From: a virus
Reading direction: 5' to 3' (one strand)
Length of the DNA: 28,675 nucleotides
Virus record (IMG/VR): IMGVR_UViG_3300042470_000519
Coordinates: 1 to 28,675 of that record
The translations under genes were made by a program, and so were the position numbers. Each line of letters begins with the position of its first letter. Position 1 is the first letter of the stretch. Below, piece after piece: positions 1 through 7,060 of this stretch. The notes below the pieces were generated by a model. That model was given only the letters and a program-made list of their open reading frames with translations, did not search any database and was not told where the DNA came from.

Positions 1-38
1 ATTGGTGTGGTGGAAGGGGGTAAAGATGGGGGAGACAT

Positions 39-77
39 GCGCTTGCGTAGGGGAGACTCGCGCTTGCGTAGGGGAGA
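39..77. repeat. Tandem 21-base direct repeat, two copies
   Basis: The 18-base string GCGCTTGCGTAGGGGAGA occurs at 39-56 and again at 60-77, giving a 21-base period. It lies at the left edge of the hairpin-rich leader. A further partial copy could lie outside the window. Function unknown; such iterons can be protein-binding sites. Confidence 0.8.
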
Positions 78-553
78 TAGACAGAGGCTCACGCGCCCGG
101 GGGTCGCGCCCGCTGGTCCGCGTGCCACCCGCCCCACCCACCCCCGCCGGATGCCTCATCCGCGCCAGATCCGCCTGCATCAAGCACTTAGGCGTGCCAT
201 GTGACGGAAACGTGCCAATTCCTCTGGAATTGACCGTGGAATCTGTTGTGGTCTGTCGGGGTTTGCCGGGCTGAGGGTATGCCCAAAGGGCATATTTCTA
301 TGCGTCTCGTGCATAACGTCGTGACCGAGACCCTCCCGATCCCTTTGGGATCAACCACTTGCCGTTGACGCCTCTCACCCCTTTGGGGTGTCTTTCCCCC
401 TCTTTGGCATCCCCTTCCATCCCTCCCTATCGCGCTATGTGATGGGTCGAAGACCCCGGAGAGGCTGGGATCAGGGGTTTTTCCGGCCCAGCCCTTCCCT
501 TCGCGCCCTGGCGTCACGACTCCCTGTGACTTCGTCACAGACCACAAGGCAAC

Positions 554-583
554 TTGACAATGTGACAAGCCAGCCGGTACAGT
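554..583 (+). promoter_or_regulatory. Candidate sigma70 promoter for the left operon
   Basis: A perfect -35 box TTGACA (554-559) is followed after 18 bases by TACAGT (578-583), a good -10 box. Transcription would start near 590, giving a leader of about 400 bases before the ATPase gene, with several hairpins in it. This is the best promoter match I saw in the first kilobase. Confidence 0.5.
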
Positions 584-994
584 TCGTCCTGTCGATTCGG
601 CGGCAACGTCGAACAACCCGGCAAGTAGGTGCTACAGCACCTAGTGACCCGATAGGCGACGCTCCCCGTCAGAGGGGGCTCAGCAGAGGCACTAGGTGAC
701 GCACTGAACCATACGGTTCGGCCTCAACGGCGGCAGTAGCGTCGGACTCCAGAGGGGCTCTTAGCCCTGACGGGAAGGTCAACGGAACGTAGTTCCGGGT
801 GCCGAGAGGGGAGGGGTCCCCGGGGTAACGAACCCGGCGACAACGTCCTCCACGGTGTCTTCGACACCACACACCTGGGTTTCCAGACACAGACCATCTT
901 CGATGGGACGGCACCGCTTCGTCGCTGCCTTTCGTCGTTGGTGGTCTGTACCGGGCAACTCCCGATTCCCCTAGCGCAACACGAAGGAGCACCA

Positions 995-2119
995 ATGCGC
1001 GATTCCCTGCTCGCCTTGCCGAAGGCACACATCCTGGACCTCATCAAGCACGTCAACGGTGGAACCGTTGGCTTCGACCACGAGAGGGTCAAGAAGTCCG
1101 AATGCGTCGACCGTCTGCTCTCCTTCGGAGAGTCTACGGTTCAGGCTGCGATGGCTGACCTGCCGGCTCCCGCCATCCCTGCCACTACTCCGGCACCGGC
1201 TCAACCTTCGGTTGACCAGACCCAGATTGCCGCACAGATCGGCGCTCTGTTTGCCTCCCTTGCCGGCTCTGCCGTCAATGAGGACAAGGTGCGCAGCATC
1301 GTCCAGGCCGAGGTTACCTCGGCTCTGGAGCGGTCCCCGGTGGTTCGCATCGAGGTCGTCCGTCCCGATGGGACGGTGATCGTCCCCGAGGGCCACGTTC
1401 GCCCCGAGTTCAAGGACATCGTCCTTGACGCCACCTGTGGCCTGAACATCCTGCTGGTCGGTCCGGCTGGGTCTGGTAAGACCCACCTCGCCCACCAAGT
1501 GGCTGAGGCACTCGGCCGAGGCTTTGCCTCGGTGTCCTGCACTGCTGGCATGTCCGAGTCGGTTCTGTCCGGCTGGCTGTTGCCAGTCGACGGTGGTGCC
1601 TTCGACTACGTCGAATCCGACTTCGTTCGTCTCTACGAGAACGGTGGCGTGTTCCTCTTCGACGAAGTCGACGCTGCCGATCCGAACACCCTGCTGTTCA
1701 TCAATCAGGCACTGGCGAACGGGTCGTTCTTCCTCCCTCAGAGGAAGGGTCGGACCCTGGTCAAGCGCCACGCAGACTTCGTCTGCATCGCTGCTGCCAA
1801 CACCTTCGGCAACGGTGCCAACGGCACCTACGCTGGCCGTGAGCGGCTCGACGAAGCGTTTCTGGATCGGTTCCGGGCCGGTCGCCACTTCGTGGACTAC
1901 GACACCACGTTTGAGCGGGTCGCCGTCGCCCCGGAGTTGCTGGCCTGGGGCTGGGCGGTGCGGAAGCGCATCACCGAGCTGCGTATGCAGCGGGTCATGT
2001 CGACCCGGTTCCTGCTGGACGCAACGAAGTTGCTCAAGGCCGGTGCCACCTTCGACCGAGTGAAGAACAAGTTCTTCCTCGACTGGAAGTCGGAGGATCG
2101 CCAGAAGGTTGACGTCTGA
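995..2119 (+). CDS. MoxR/CobS-like AAA+ ATPase
   Basis: A 374-residue AAA+ protein. The ATG at 995 follows the ribosome site GAAGGAG; the upstream TTG in the same frame has none. The N-terminal 120 residues are a variable region rich in Ala and Pro. Walker A is GPAGSGKT at residues 156-163 and Walker B is FLFDEVDAAD with D223 and E224. A sensor-like Asn lies in AAANTFG and an arginine-finger candidate in ERLDEAFLDRF. This pattern fits the CobS/MoxR branch, whose members remodel or insert metal into partner proteins and usually work with a VWA-domain partner. The next gene looks like that partner. Phages often carry such pairs; their substrate is unknown. Confidence 0.88.
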   Translation: MRDSLLALPKAHILDLIKHVNGGTVGFDHERVKKSECVDRLLSFGESTVQAAMADLPAPAIPATTPAPAQPSVDQTQIAAQIGALFASLAGSAVNEDKVRSIVQAEVTSALERSPVVRIEVVRPDGTVIVPEGHVRPEFKDIVLDATCGLNILLVGPAGSGKTHLAHQVAEALGRGFASVSCTAGMSESVLSGWLLPVDGGAFDYVESDFVRLYENGGVFLFDEVDAADPNTLLFINQALANGSFFLPQRKGRTLVKRHADFVCIAAANTFGNGANGTYAGRERLDEAFLDRFRAGRHFVDYDTTFERVAVAPELLAWGWAVRKRITELRMQRVMSTRFLLDATKLLKAGATFDRVKNKFFLDWKSEDRQKVDV

Positions 2120-2126
2120 CGCCGAA

Positions 2127-2190
2127 ACCCCCTTCGGGGGGTCTGCGGTTCGCTACCGCACTGATGAGGCTTTGCCGGCTCGCTGCCGGC
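2127..2190 (+). repeat. Three tandem hairpins between ATPase and partner gene
   Basis: Hairpin 1 (2127-2142) has a 6-pair stem closed by a TTCG tetraloop. Hairpin 2 (2144-2160) and hairpin 3 (2174-2190) have 6-pair stems and the same loop, TCGCT. The GAAGGAG ribosome site of the next gene follows directly. There is no T tract. Likely roles are RNA processing or stability, or control of translation. Confidence 0.75.
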
Positions 2191-2205
2191 TCCGAAGGAG
2201 CAACG

Positions 2206-3084
2206 ATGCTGCACGTTACGAAGGATCGTCTGACGACGATCATGTGGGACTCTGTCATGGAGCCCGCCGATGTTGCCAAGGCAACAGACTGGAAGCAAAC
2301 CAGAAACCGAGACCAAGCCAGGGTATACACCACCACTGGTGGTCACTCCGGTGGCGGTGACTCTTGGTTCGGCGCTCCCACCTTCGGTGAGTTGCAAAGC
2401 CGGCTCAGCAAGGGCTGGCCCGAAGGCTCCCAGCGTCTGCTGGAGATCGCCACTCGCGATATCAACCCGCAGTCGATCCGGCGTCGCCGGGAGCGTGCTG
2501 ACCAGGGCGCGGAACTCGACATTCACGCTGTCTACCGTGGCGATCTGTCCAGGGCCTGGACCAGGACCCGCCGCCGGTCCGGCTCTGGTGTCCGGTCTGT
2601 GTCCATCGTCATCGACCTGGGCGCATCCTGCGGGGTCGATGCCTCGCGGTTGTTCTGGCGCGGTGCCTCGGCCTTGAAACTCGCATCGGCTCTCATCGAG
2701 TCCGGCTACTCCGTAGCCATCTACGGTGCGGCCAGCGCGAAGCGGGCCGACGATTGCGACACGGTGGACACGGTGCAGATGGTGTCCATCAAGGATGAGG
2801 ATCAGCCCCTCGACCTCGACAGACTCGCCGCCCTGACGGCGATGCCCGGATTCTTCCGGACCAGTCTGTTCGCCGGGATCATCAAGGCTTGCGACCTGCG
2901 TGGCAAGGGCTACGAATACGGTCTCGGCAAGCCCGCCCCCGATCTGATCGTCAAGGCTGTGGCCGCTATGCCGATCCCGCAGAACGCCTTCATCCAGAAG
3001 CCCGTGCTCGACCAGAAGTCGGCAGAGGAATGGATCGACGAGGTGCTCAACTCCCTCGAACAGACCGAGTCTGTTCCGGCCTGA
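2206..3084 (+). CDS. VWA-like partner of the AAA+ ATPase (CobT-like role)
   Basis: A 292-residue protein whose ATG at 2206 follows CGAAGGAGCAACG. Residues about 42-60 carry a Gly-rich stretch, TGGHSGGGDSWFGAPTF. Residues from about 134 have the look of a von Willebrand A fold: a hydrophobic strand ending IVIDLGASCG, a helix with KLASALIESGY, then the strand SVAIYGA. The classical MIDAS motif DxSxS is not intact (DLGAS), so metal binding may be altered. Position directly behind a MoxR/CobS-like ATPase supports a two-gene chaperone-like module. I recall related phage proteins grouped as DUF7192, but I am not certain of the family number. Confidence 0.6.
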   Translation: MLHVTKDRLTTIMWDSVMEPADVAKATDWKQTRNRDQARVYTTTGGHSGGGDSWFGAPTFGELQSRLSKGWPEGSQRLLEIATRDINPQSIRRRRERADQGAELDIHAVYRGDLSRAWTRTRRRSGSGVRSVSIVIDLGASCGVDASRLFWRGASALKLASALIESGYSVAIYGAASAKRADDCDTVDTVQMVSIKDEDQPLDLDRLAALTAMPGFFRTSLFAGIIKACDLRGKGYEYGLGKPAPDLIVKAVAAMPIPQNAFIQKPVLDQKSAEEWIDEVLNSLEQTESVPA

Positions 3085-3154
3085 CGTCAGCGGTGCAGGG
3101 CACTACGGTGCCCTGACCAGTGCCGTCTGCACTCTGCGCCAGTCAGTCACTGGC
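3058..3154 (+). repeat. Spacer cassette B: inverted motif pair plus three hairpins
   Basis: At the end of the VWA-like gene, 3058-3076 is a perfect inverted repeat, GAACAGAC-CGA-GTCTGTTC, made of two opposed copies of the dispersed word. After the stop come a hairpin at 3096-3115 (8-pair stem, loop TACG), one at 3119-3133 (AGTGC/GCACT) and one at 3138-3154 (GCCAGT/ACTGGC). The string GGCCTGACGTCAGC at the stop codon recurs in cassette C, and with one change in cassette D. Confidence 0.75.
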
Positions 3155-3183
3155 ACCCCATGCAAACACGAAGGAGCCCGATC

Positions 3184-3573
3184 ATGGGATTGGATATGTA
3201 CGCATTCACTGTTCCCGCTGAACTCGTCGGAGATCGGCAAACAGACATCGGCGATCTGTTTCGCGAGGAAAGCGAAACGCCAGAGAGGTTCGCTTACTGG
3301 CGCAAGTTCAACAACCTGCACGGTTGGATGGAGCGCCTGTACCGCAAGAAGGCGGGCCAGGGCGAGTTCAACTGCGACACCGTCCGGCTCATGCCGGAGG
3401 ACCTCGACCAGTTGCTGGCCGACGCGGAAACGCTGGAGCCCACGGCTGGGTTCTTCTTCGGGTCCCAGGACCCGATGAGCGAGGGGGATGTGGCCGCAGT
3501 CAAGGACTTCGTCGCCAAGGCGAAGGCCCACATTGCCGAAGGCAAAGCGGTCTTCTACGACAGTTGGTGGTGA
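3184..3573 (+). CDS. Phage protein of the MGLDMY family
   Basis: A 129-residue protein starting at ATG 3184, 8 bases after GAAGGAG. It opens with MGLDMYAF and contains YWRKFNNLHGWMERLY at about residues 38-53. This pair of motifs marks a small family common in tailed phages and bacteria, often labelled phosphoglycerate kinase in databases without support. The protein is acidic and has no membrane segment. It sits between two hairpin cassettes and so is probably expressed as its own unit. Biochemical role unknown. Confidence 0.7.
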   Translation: MGLDMYAFTVPAELVGDRQTDIGDLFREESETPERFAYWRKFNNLHGWMERLYRKKAGQGEFNCDTVRLMPEDLDQLLADAETLEPTAGFFFGSQDPMSEGDVAAVKDFVAKAKAHIAEGKAVFYDSWW

Positions 3574-3576
3574 CCT

Positions 3577-3638
3577 GTCTGTTGGCCTGACGTCAGCCGG
3601 TTGCCCCCTATGGGGGGCTTCCGAGTGCCGTTTGCACT
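3577..3638 (+). repeat. Spacer cassette C: motif, TGACGTCA, two hairpins
   Basis: Starts just after the stop of the MGLDMY gene with GTCTGTTGGCCTGACGTCAG, then a hairpin GCCCCC-TATG-GGGGGC (3603-3618) and a second one AGTGC-CGTTT-GCACT (3624-3638). The ribosome site CGAAGGAGCACAC follows. Cassette D at 3975-4036 has the same order and much of the same sequence. Confidence 0.8.
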
Positions 3639-3655
3639 GCATCGAAGGAGCACAC

Positions 3656-3988
3656 ATGAAAACCAGAGAACTGACCGGCATAGCCCTTGATTGGGCAGTT
3701 GCAAGCGCCGAGGGCGCGGACTGGTGGGCTGCTGAAGAACCACGCGATGGGCTGTTCGTGGATTACGAGCGCACACAACGCTACAGCCCATCAACCGACT
3801 GGTCTCAAGGCGGGCCGATCATTAATCGCCACATCTTCCGACTGGAAGATGACCCAGAGCATGGGTGGCTCGCTGAGGCTGGCACCTGCCAAGAGCGCGG
3901 AGAAACTGCCCTCATCGCAGCGATGCGCTGCTACGTTGCCAGCAAGCTGGGCGCTGAGGTCGAAGTACCCGCCGATCTGTTGGCCTGA
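3656..3988 (+). CDS. NinX-like protein (DUF2591)
   Basis: A 110-residue protein from ATG 3656, with GAAGGAG upstream. It begins MKTRELTGIALDWAVA and has YSPSTDWSQGGPIINR at about residues 43-58, both hallmarks of the DUF2591/NinX family seen in lambdoid and other temperate phages. The function of that family is not known. The last codons (Asp-Leu-Leu-Ala-stop) are written by the dispersed word ATCTGTTG, which is also the left end of spacer cassette D. Confidence 0.8.
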   Translation: MKTRELTGIALDWAVASAEGADWWAAEEPRDGLFVDYERTQRYSPSTDWSQGGPIINRHIFRLEDDPEHGWLAEAGTCQERGETALIAAMRCYVASKLGAEVEVPADLLA

Positions 3989-4036
3989 CCTCAGCCGCTG
4001 CCCCTCTGCGGAGGGGATGCGGGTGCAGTCTGCACC
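3975..4036 (+). repeat. Spacer cassette D: motif, TGACCTCA, two hairpins
   Basis: ATCTGTTGGCCTGACCTCAG overlaps the end of the NinX-like gene. A hairpin CCCCTC-TGCG-GAGGGG (4001-4016) and a second one GGTGCA-GTC-TGCACC (4022-4036) follow, then CGAAGGAGCAACAG and the ATG of the next gene. The final word CAACAGAT (4044-4051) overlaps that start codon. Confidence 0.8.
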
Positions 4037-4049
4037 GAAGGAGCAACAG

Positions 4050-4247
4050 ATGGAGTTCATCGAGAACGACTTCCCGAACCTCGCGGATGAAATCCGCAGA
4101 CTCAACGAGCACTTCGCATGGGATGGAGTGATCGACGCGCTGGAATACATCAAGCGCAACCTGCGAGAGTCCTACAGCGGCACCGCTGTAGAACGTGAGT
4201 TCAACAGATTCGTCGCCGCCGTGCGGCAGATGCTGGAGGCGAAATGA
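4050..4247 (+). CDS. Small hypothetical phage protein
   Basis: 65 residues, starting at ATG 4050 after CGAAGGAGCAAC. The protein is charged and predicted helical (for example NLADEIRRLNEHF), with no membrane segment or known motif. It opens the long run of overlapping small genes: its stop overlaps the next ATG as ATGA. I do not recognise it. Confidence 0.7.
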   Translation: MEFIENDFPNLADEIRRLNEHFAWDGVIDALEYIKRNLRESYSGTAVEREFNRFVAAVRQMLEAK

Positions 4248-4564
4248 AAACGATCAAGGGCACGATGTCCTGCATCGAGCGCCACTACCTTGTAGTGGAG
4301 GTCCCCGATGATGCGGACGAAGACGAGTGCATGGGGGCGTTGTGCAGGGAGTTCGAGGCGAACTCATGTCGCAAGCCAGACGACTACGAAACAGAACTGA
4401 CGCTGGACGATGAGCCAGCCCCAGACACTGGTGTCAACAGCGATCTGTTGGCTCTGGCTCAGCAGTATGCCAACGATATGTTTCACCCGCCGAGCGAGGA
4501 CAGCCGCAAGCGCCGGCTGGAGTGGATCGTTGGCGTCATCAACAAAGCGGAGGGGCGAGCATGA
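4244..4564 (+). CDS. Hypothetical phage protein
   Basis: 106 residues, acidic, with an Asp/Glu-rich middle (DDADEDE) and the core CIERHYLVVEVPDDAD. The end of the gene encodes VINKAEGRA, a version of the tail AAIAKAEG found at the ends of several other genes here; the same bases supply the ribosome site (GGAGGGG) of the following gene. It overlaps both neighbours by 4 bases. Function unknown. Confidence 0.7.
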   Translation: MKTIKGTMSCIERHYLVVEVPDDADEDECMGALCREFEANSCRKPDDYETELTLDDEPAPDTGVNSDLLALAQQYANDMFHPPSEDSRKRRLEWIVGVINKAEGRA

Positions 4565-4797
4565 GCAATCTTCGATTCCTGCCCGACACCGGGTGCTACT
4601 GCGGCCAGACGCGATTGACGCTGGCCCGTGACGTCACCGCCTTCCTGGGCGTCGAGTTCCGCAACGGCAACTGGACCAGCGACCCGGCGGATGAAGAGAG
4701 CTTCGAGGCAATCGATGCCCCGGAGTCTGTCCGTCTGTTCTGTCCAGACTGCGGCACCTACTTCCACGTTCCTGACAACCTGCCGGAGAAAGCATGA
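4561..4797 (+). CDS. Small protein with CxC and CPDC cysteine pairs
   Basis: 78 residues from ATG 4561, overlapping the previous stop. Cysteines occur as CYCG near residue 13 and CPDCGTYFHV near residue 64, so a zinc site made of two distant knuckles is possible. The rest is acidic. There is no close family that I recognise. Start chosen for the 4-base overlap and the upstream GGAGGGGCGAGC. Confidence 0.7.
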   Translation: MSNLRFLPDTGCYCGQTRLTLARDVTAFLGVEFRNGNWTSDPADEESFEAIDAPESVRLFCPDCGTYFHVPDNLPEKA

Positions 4798-5153
4798 GCA
4801 AGTCATACCCATACCAACCCCAGCGCCACCCCAGCGGTCGCGGCTACGAAGTCATCGACCACCGCGATATGAGCGTGCGGGGCCACTGGTCTAGCGAGGA
4901 AGCCGCCGCTGCCTTTGCGGCAACCTGGAATTTGCGAGAGATCACGGAACAGCGTGACGATCTGTTGACCACCATGAAGATGGCTCGGCAACACATTCAG
5001 TCCTGCTCTGAGTACGACCTCGATGCGGAGCGTAGGCACACCCAGGCCGGGATGTACGGCTCCGCCGCCGAGTGCCGCAGGCAATACGAGATGCGACTGT
5101 CGGCACTGAGGGTCATCGATGCCGCCATCGCCAAGGCGGAGGTGGTGTCGTGA
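4794..5153 (+). CDS. Hypothetical phage protein with C-terminal helix
   Basis: 119 residues. The first third looks like a small strand-rich fold (GRGYEVIDHRDMSVRGHW); the rest is helical, ending SALRVIDAAIAKAEVVS. This tail belongs to the recurring AAIAKAE type. The gene overlaps both neighbours by 4 bases, and its last bases GTGA carry the GTG start of the next gene. Function unknown. Confidence 0.7.
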   Translation: MSKSYPYQPQRHPSGRGYEVIDHRDMSVRGHWSSEEAAAAFAATWNLREITEQRDDLLTTMKMARQHIQSCSEYDLDAERRHTQAGMYGSAAECRRQYEMRLSALRVIDAAIAKAEVVS

Positions 5154-5365
5154 TTAGGACCGTAACACCCGGCCCTTGGGCAGTTGACAACACGCTGTCC
5201 CATCACTGGGCAATCATCAACACGGAGACCGGGCGGCGCAAGGTCATCGGCCCCGTGCGTAAGCCGCGAAGCAGGTCGAAGGTCAACTACTTCGACCGAG
5301 CATACGAAGAGGCATCGAGGCGCAATGCCGCCATCGCCAAAGCGGAAGGGGGCAAGCATGAGTGA
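5150..5365 (+). CDS. Small hypothetical protein, GTG start
   Basis: 71 residues if started at GTG 5150, which overlaps the previous stop as GTGA and has GGCGGAGG a few bases upstream. The sequence TPGPWAVDNTLSHHWAI is a common opening for small phage proteins of unknown role. The C terminus is RNAAIAKAEGGKHE, another copy of the recurring tail, overlapping the next start. Confidence 0.65.
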   Translation: MIRTVTPGPWAVDNTLSHHWAIINTETGRRKVIGPVRKPRSRSKVNYFDRAYEEASRRNAAIAKAEGGKHE

Positions 5366-5537
5366 GCCCCTCACCTGCCCCGCCTGCAACGGCTACGAGT
5401 ACGACGAGGGGGTGACATGCAGCCTGTGCTCCGGCACGGGGTACGTCACCCGCGAAGCCTACGAAGAGTACGGCAGGCAATACCAACGTGAACAGATTCT
5501 GTCGGCTCAGTCCGACGCACACCAGGAGAACCCATGA
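5358..5537 (+). CDS. Small zinc-finger protein, DnaJ-like CxxCxG repeats
   Basis: 59 residues from ATG 5358. It has CPACNG near residue 7 and CSLCSGTGYV near residue 22, a pair of CxxCxG knuckles like half of the DnaJ central domain. It probably binds one zinc ion. Overlaps its neighbours by 8 and 4 bases. Role in the phage unknown; such proteins may act as adaptors. Confidence 0.7.
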   Translation: MSEPLTCPACNGYEYDEGVTCSLCSGTGYVTREAYEEYGRQYQREQILSAQSDAHQENP

Positions 5538-5737
5538 AACTGACGCAGAAGACACTGCTGCCCCTGTGCGAACAGGTACTGAACATGATCGAGCGAGAGA
5601 ACACCGAGCGAAACAAGGAGGTCGACCAACTCGTGAGCAAGGTCAGAGACCTTCTCGGCTTCAGCGCAAGCCCCGATGCCCCGGCCAAGCCGGAGCCCAC
5701 AGGCAATGCGCCGGCTGACTCGGGGACGCCGGCATGA
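5534..5737 (+). CDS. Small hypothetical protein with helix and Pro/Ala tail
   Basis: 67 residues. The first 45 residues are a charged amphipathic helix (MIERENTERNKEVDQLV) that could form a coiled coil; the tail is Pro/Ala rich. No known family seen. It overlaps both neighbouring genes by 4 bases. Confidence 0.65.
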   Translation: MKLTQKTLLPLCEQVLNMIERENTERNKEVDQLVSKVRDLLGFSASPDAPAKPEPTGNAPADSGTPA

Positions 5738-5931
5738 AGCACGTCTACAACACAGGCAAGGTGCAGATCGGCCTTGCCTACGAGAGGCCGCAGCACTTCG
5801 AGCAGTCGCTCGACATGGAGCGGCTACAGAAGGGCCTGCTGCGTAGCAGAAAGTCCACCACGGCGAAGTCCACTTGGTTCATCGCCATCGTCACCATCGC
5901 GACGTCTGTCGCCATCTTCGCAACCATGTAA
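5734..5931 (+). CDS. Small protein with C-terminal membrane segment
   Basis: 65 residues. The last 18 or so (WFIAIVTIATSVAIFATM) form one predicted transmembrane helix behind a Lys/Arg-rich stretch, so the N-terminal part should remain in the cytoplasm. It is the last gene of this overlapping run before the 13-base gap to the next start. Role unknown; small tail-anchored phage proteins may affect superinfection or lysis, but nothing here shows that. Confidence 0.65.
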   Translation: MKHVYNTGKVQIGLAYERPQHFEQSLDMERLQKGLLRSRKSTTAKSTWFIAIVTIATSVAIFATM

Positions 5932-5944
5932 GGAGCACACAGCC

Positions 5945-6295
5945 ATGACCACTGCATACCTGATCGATCCCCAGGCCCGCACCGTCACCCAGGTGGAATA
6001 CACCGGTGACTACCGCAACATCTACGAGCACATCGGGGCGGACTGCTTCGATGTGGCCCGCGTCTACCAGAACGGGGACGGCATCTTCGTCGACGACGAA
6101 GGTCTGTTGAAGGACCCTGAGCACTTCTTCGTCCACCGCAACTACGCCTCGCCCCTGGCGGGCAAGGGCCTGCTGCTGGGGTGCAACGAAGAGGGTGAGT
6201 CTGTTGCCCCGGCGACGGACTTCGAGACCTTCAAGAACGACATCGCCTTCGTCTCCCGTGACGAGGTCCTGGCGATGCTCAAAGAAGCCGCCTGA
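5945..6295 (+). CDS. DUF3846-like hypothetical protein
   Basis: 116 residues from ATG 5945, with AAGGAG 12 bases upstream. The order of parts (TAYLIDPQARTVTQVEY, a helix DYRNIYEHIGAD, then VDDEGLLKD and a strand before the C terminus) resembles the DUF3846 group of small phage and plasmid proteins. No catalytic motif is known for them. A strong terminator follows at 6319, so this gene ends a transcription unit. Confidence 0.55.
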   Translation: MTTAYLIDPQARTVTQVEYTGDYRNIYEHIGADCFDVARVYQNGDGIFVDDEGLLKDPEHFFVHRNYASPLAGKGLLLGCNEEGESVAPATDFETFKNDIAFVSRDEVLAMLKEAA

Positions 6296-6318
6296 CACCA
6301 CAGCCTGTTTCCCAACCC

Positions 6319-6346
6319 GGGCCGCTGAGTGCGGCCCTTTTCTTTT
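6319..6346 (+). terminator. Rho-independent terminator
   Basis: A perfect 7-pair stem GGGCCGC/GCGGCCC with loop TGAGT is followed by TTTTCTTTT. It lies between the DUF3846-like gene and the next gene, and would end most transcription from the left operon. The downstream genes then need read-through or a promoter of their own. Confidence 0.9.
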
Positions 6347-6358
6347 CACGAGGTACAC

Positions 6359-7060
6359 ATGAGCTACGTCACACACAACCAGCAAGAAATCGGCATCAGC
6401 GGCACCTGCTTGCAGGGCCAGATTACCGCCAAGTACGATGAACTGGTCGCCCTGTTCGGCAAGCCAACAGACGGCGACGGCTACAAGGTAGACGCCGAGT
6501 GGAACGTCAGGTTCGACGACGGTGTGGTCGCGTCCATCTACAACTGGAAGGACGGCCCCAACTACTGCGGCGCCGAGGGCACACCGGCCCACAAGATCAC
6601 GGACTGGCACATCGGTGGCGAGACGAAGCGGGCGGTCGATCAGGTGCAGATCACCCTGGACCTGCACCGGGAGTGCGCCGGCAAGAAGCGGTCGGCTCTC
6701 GAAGACTTGTTCGAGTCCCGTGCCGACATGCTCACGACCATCAAGTCCAAGCGCGGGGAACAGTTTGCCTCTGCCGTGGAGATCGGGTCGATGGTCTACA
6801 AACAGATGGACATCTTCGCGATGTTGCTGGGCTCGATTAGGGCGGGCGTCACCATCCCGCCGCAGGTCGCCCACCTCGTAGAGGAGTCGATGTCTAGCAT
6901 CTCCGCCAAGATCCTGGCGAAGTATTGCGAGTCTGTTGGTGTCGCCAGCACCGAGTCCGGGGCCAATGAGGTCATCGCCTGGGTCAAGCGGATGGAGAGC
7001 CTGGAGCAGGCTGGCATCAAGCCGATCATGGATGAGGCAATGAAGCGCGGGGGCAACTGA
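6359..7060 (+). CDS. Phage protein with IYNWK/WHIGG N-terminal domain
   Basis: 233 residues from ATG 6359, with GAGG just upstream. The first 100 residues match a fold common in phage and bacterial proteins of unknown role: GTCLQGQITAKYDELVALFG, then DAEWNVRF, SIYNWKDG and TDWHIGG. The rest (about 100-233) is helical and charged and looks like an added domain not usual for the short family members. It overlaps the next start by 1 base. Function unknown. Confidence 0.65.
   Translation: MSYVTHNQQEIGISGTCLQGQITAKYDELVALFGKPTDGDGYKVDAEWNVRFDDGVVASIYNWKDGPNYCGAEGTPAHKITDWHIGGETKRAVDQVQITLDLHRECAGKKRSALEDLFESRADMLTTIKSKRGEQFASAVEIGSMVYKQMDIFAMLLGSIRAGVTIPPQVAHLVEESMSSISAKILAKYCESVGVASTESGANEVIAWVKRMESLEQAGIKPIMDEAMKRGGN

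Larger units (their letters stand above)
1..994. other. Hairpin-dense non-coding leader region
   Basis: No reading frame here has a ribosome site or a protein I recognise. The stretch holds about ten short perfect inverted repeats with loops of 3 or 4 bases: 216-232, 278-294, 338-352, 376-390, 524-540, 626-643, 706-719, 755-767, 783-797 and 854-868. Stems are 5 to 7 base pairs and none is followed by a T tract, so they are not ordinary intrinsic terminators. A promoter-like pair lies at 554-583. The region leads into the AAA+ ATPase gene at 995 and probably forms a structured 5' leader or a replication or packaging region; which of these cannot be told from sequence alone. Confidence 0.7.

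Noticed and set aside
2-274. Open frame of 90 codons at the left edge
   Set aside because: No ribosome site, odd composition (Arg, Pro and Gly rich) and an overlapping frame of the same kind; it covers the tandem repeat and a hairpin.
388-699. Open frame of 103 codons in the leader
   Set aside because: No ribosome site and it runs across two perfect hairpins and the candidate promoter; the protein resembles nothing known.
5891-6874. 327-codon frame on the minus strand
   Set aside because: Opposes the DUF3846-like gene, a strong terminator and the next gene; no ribosome site.
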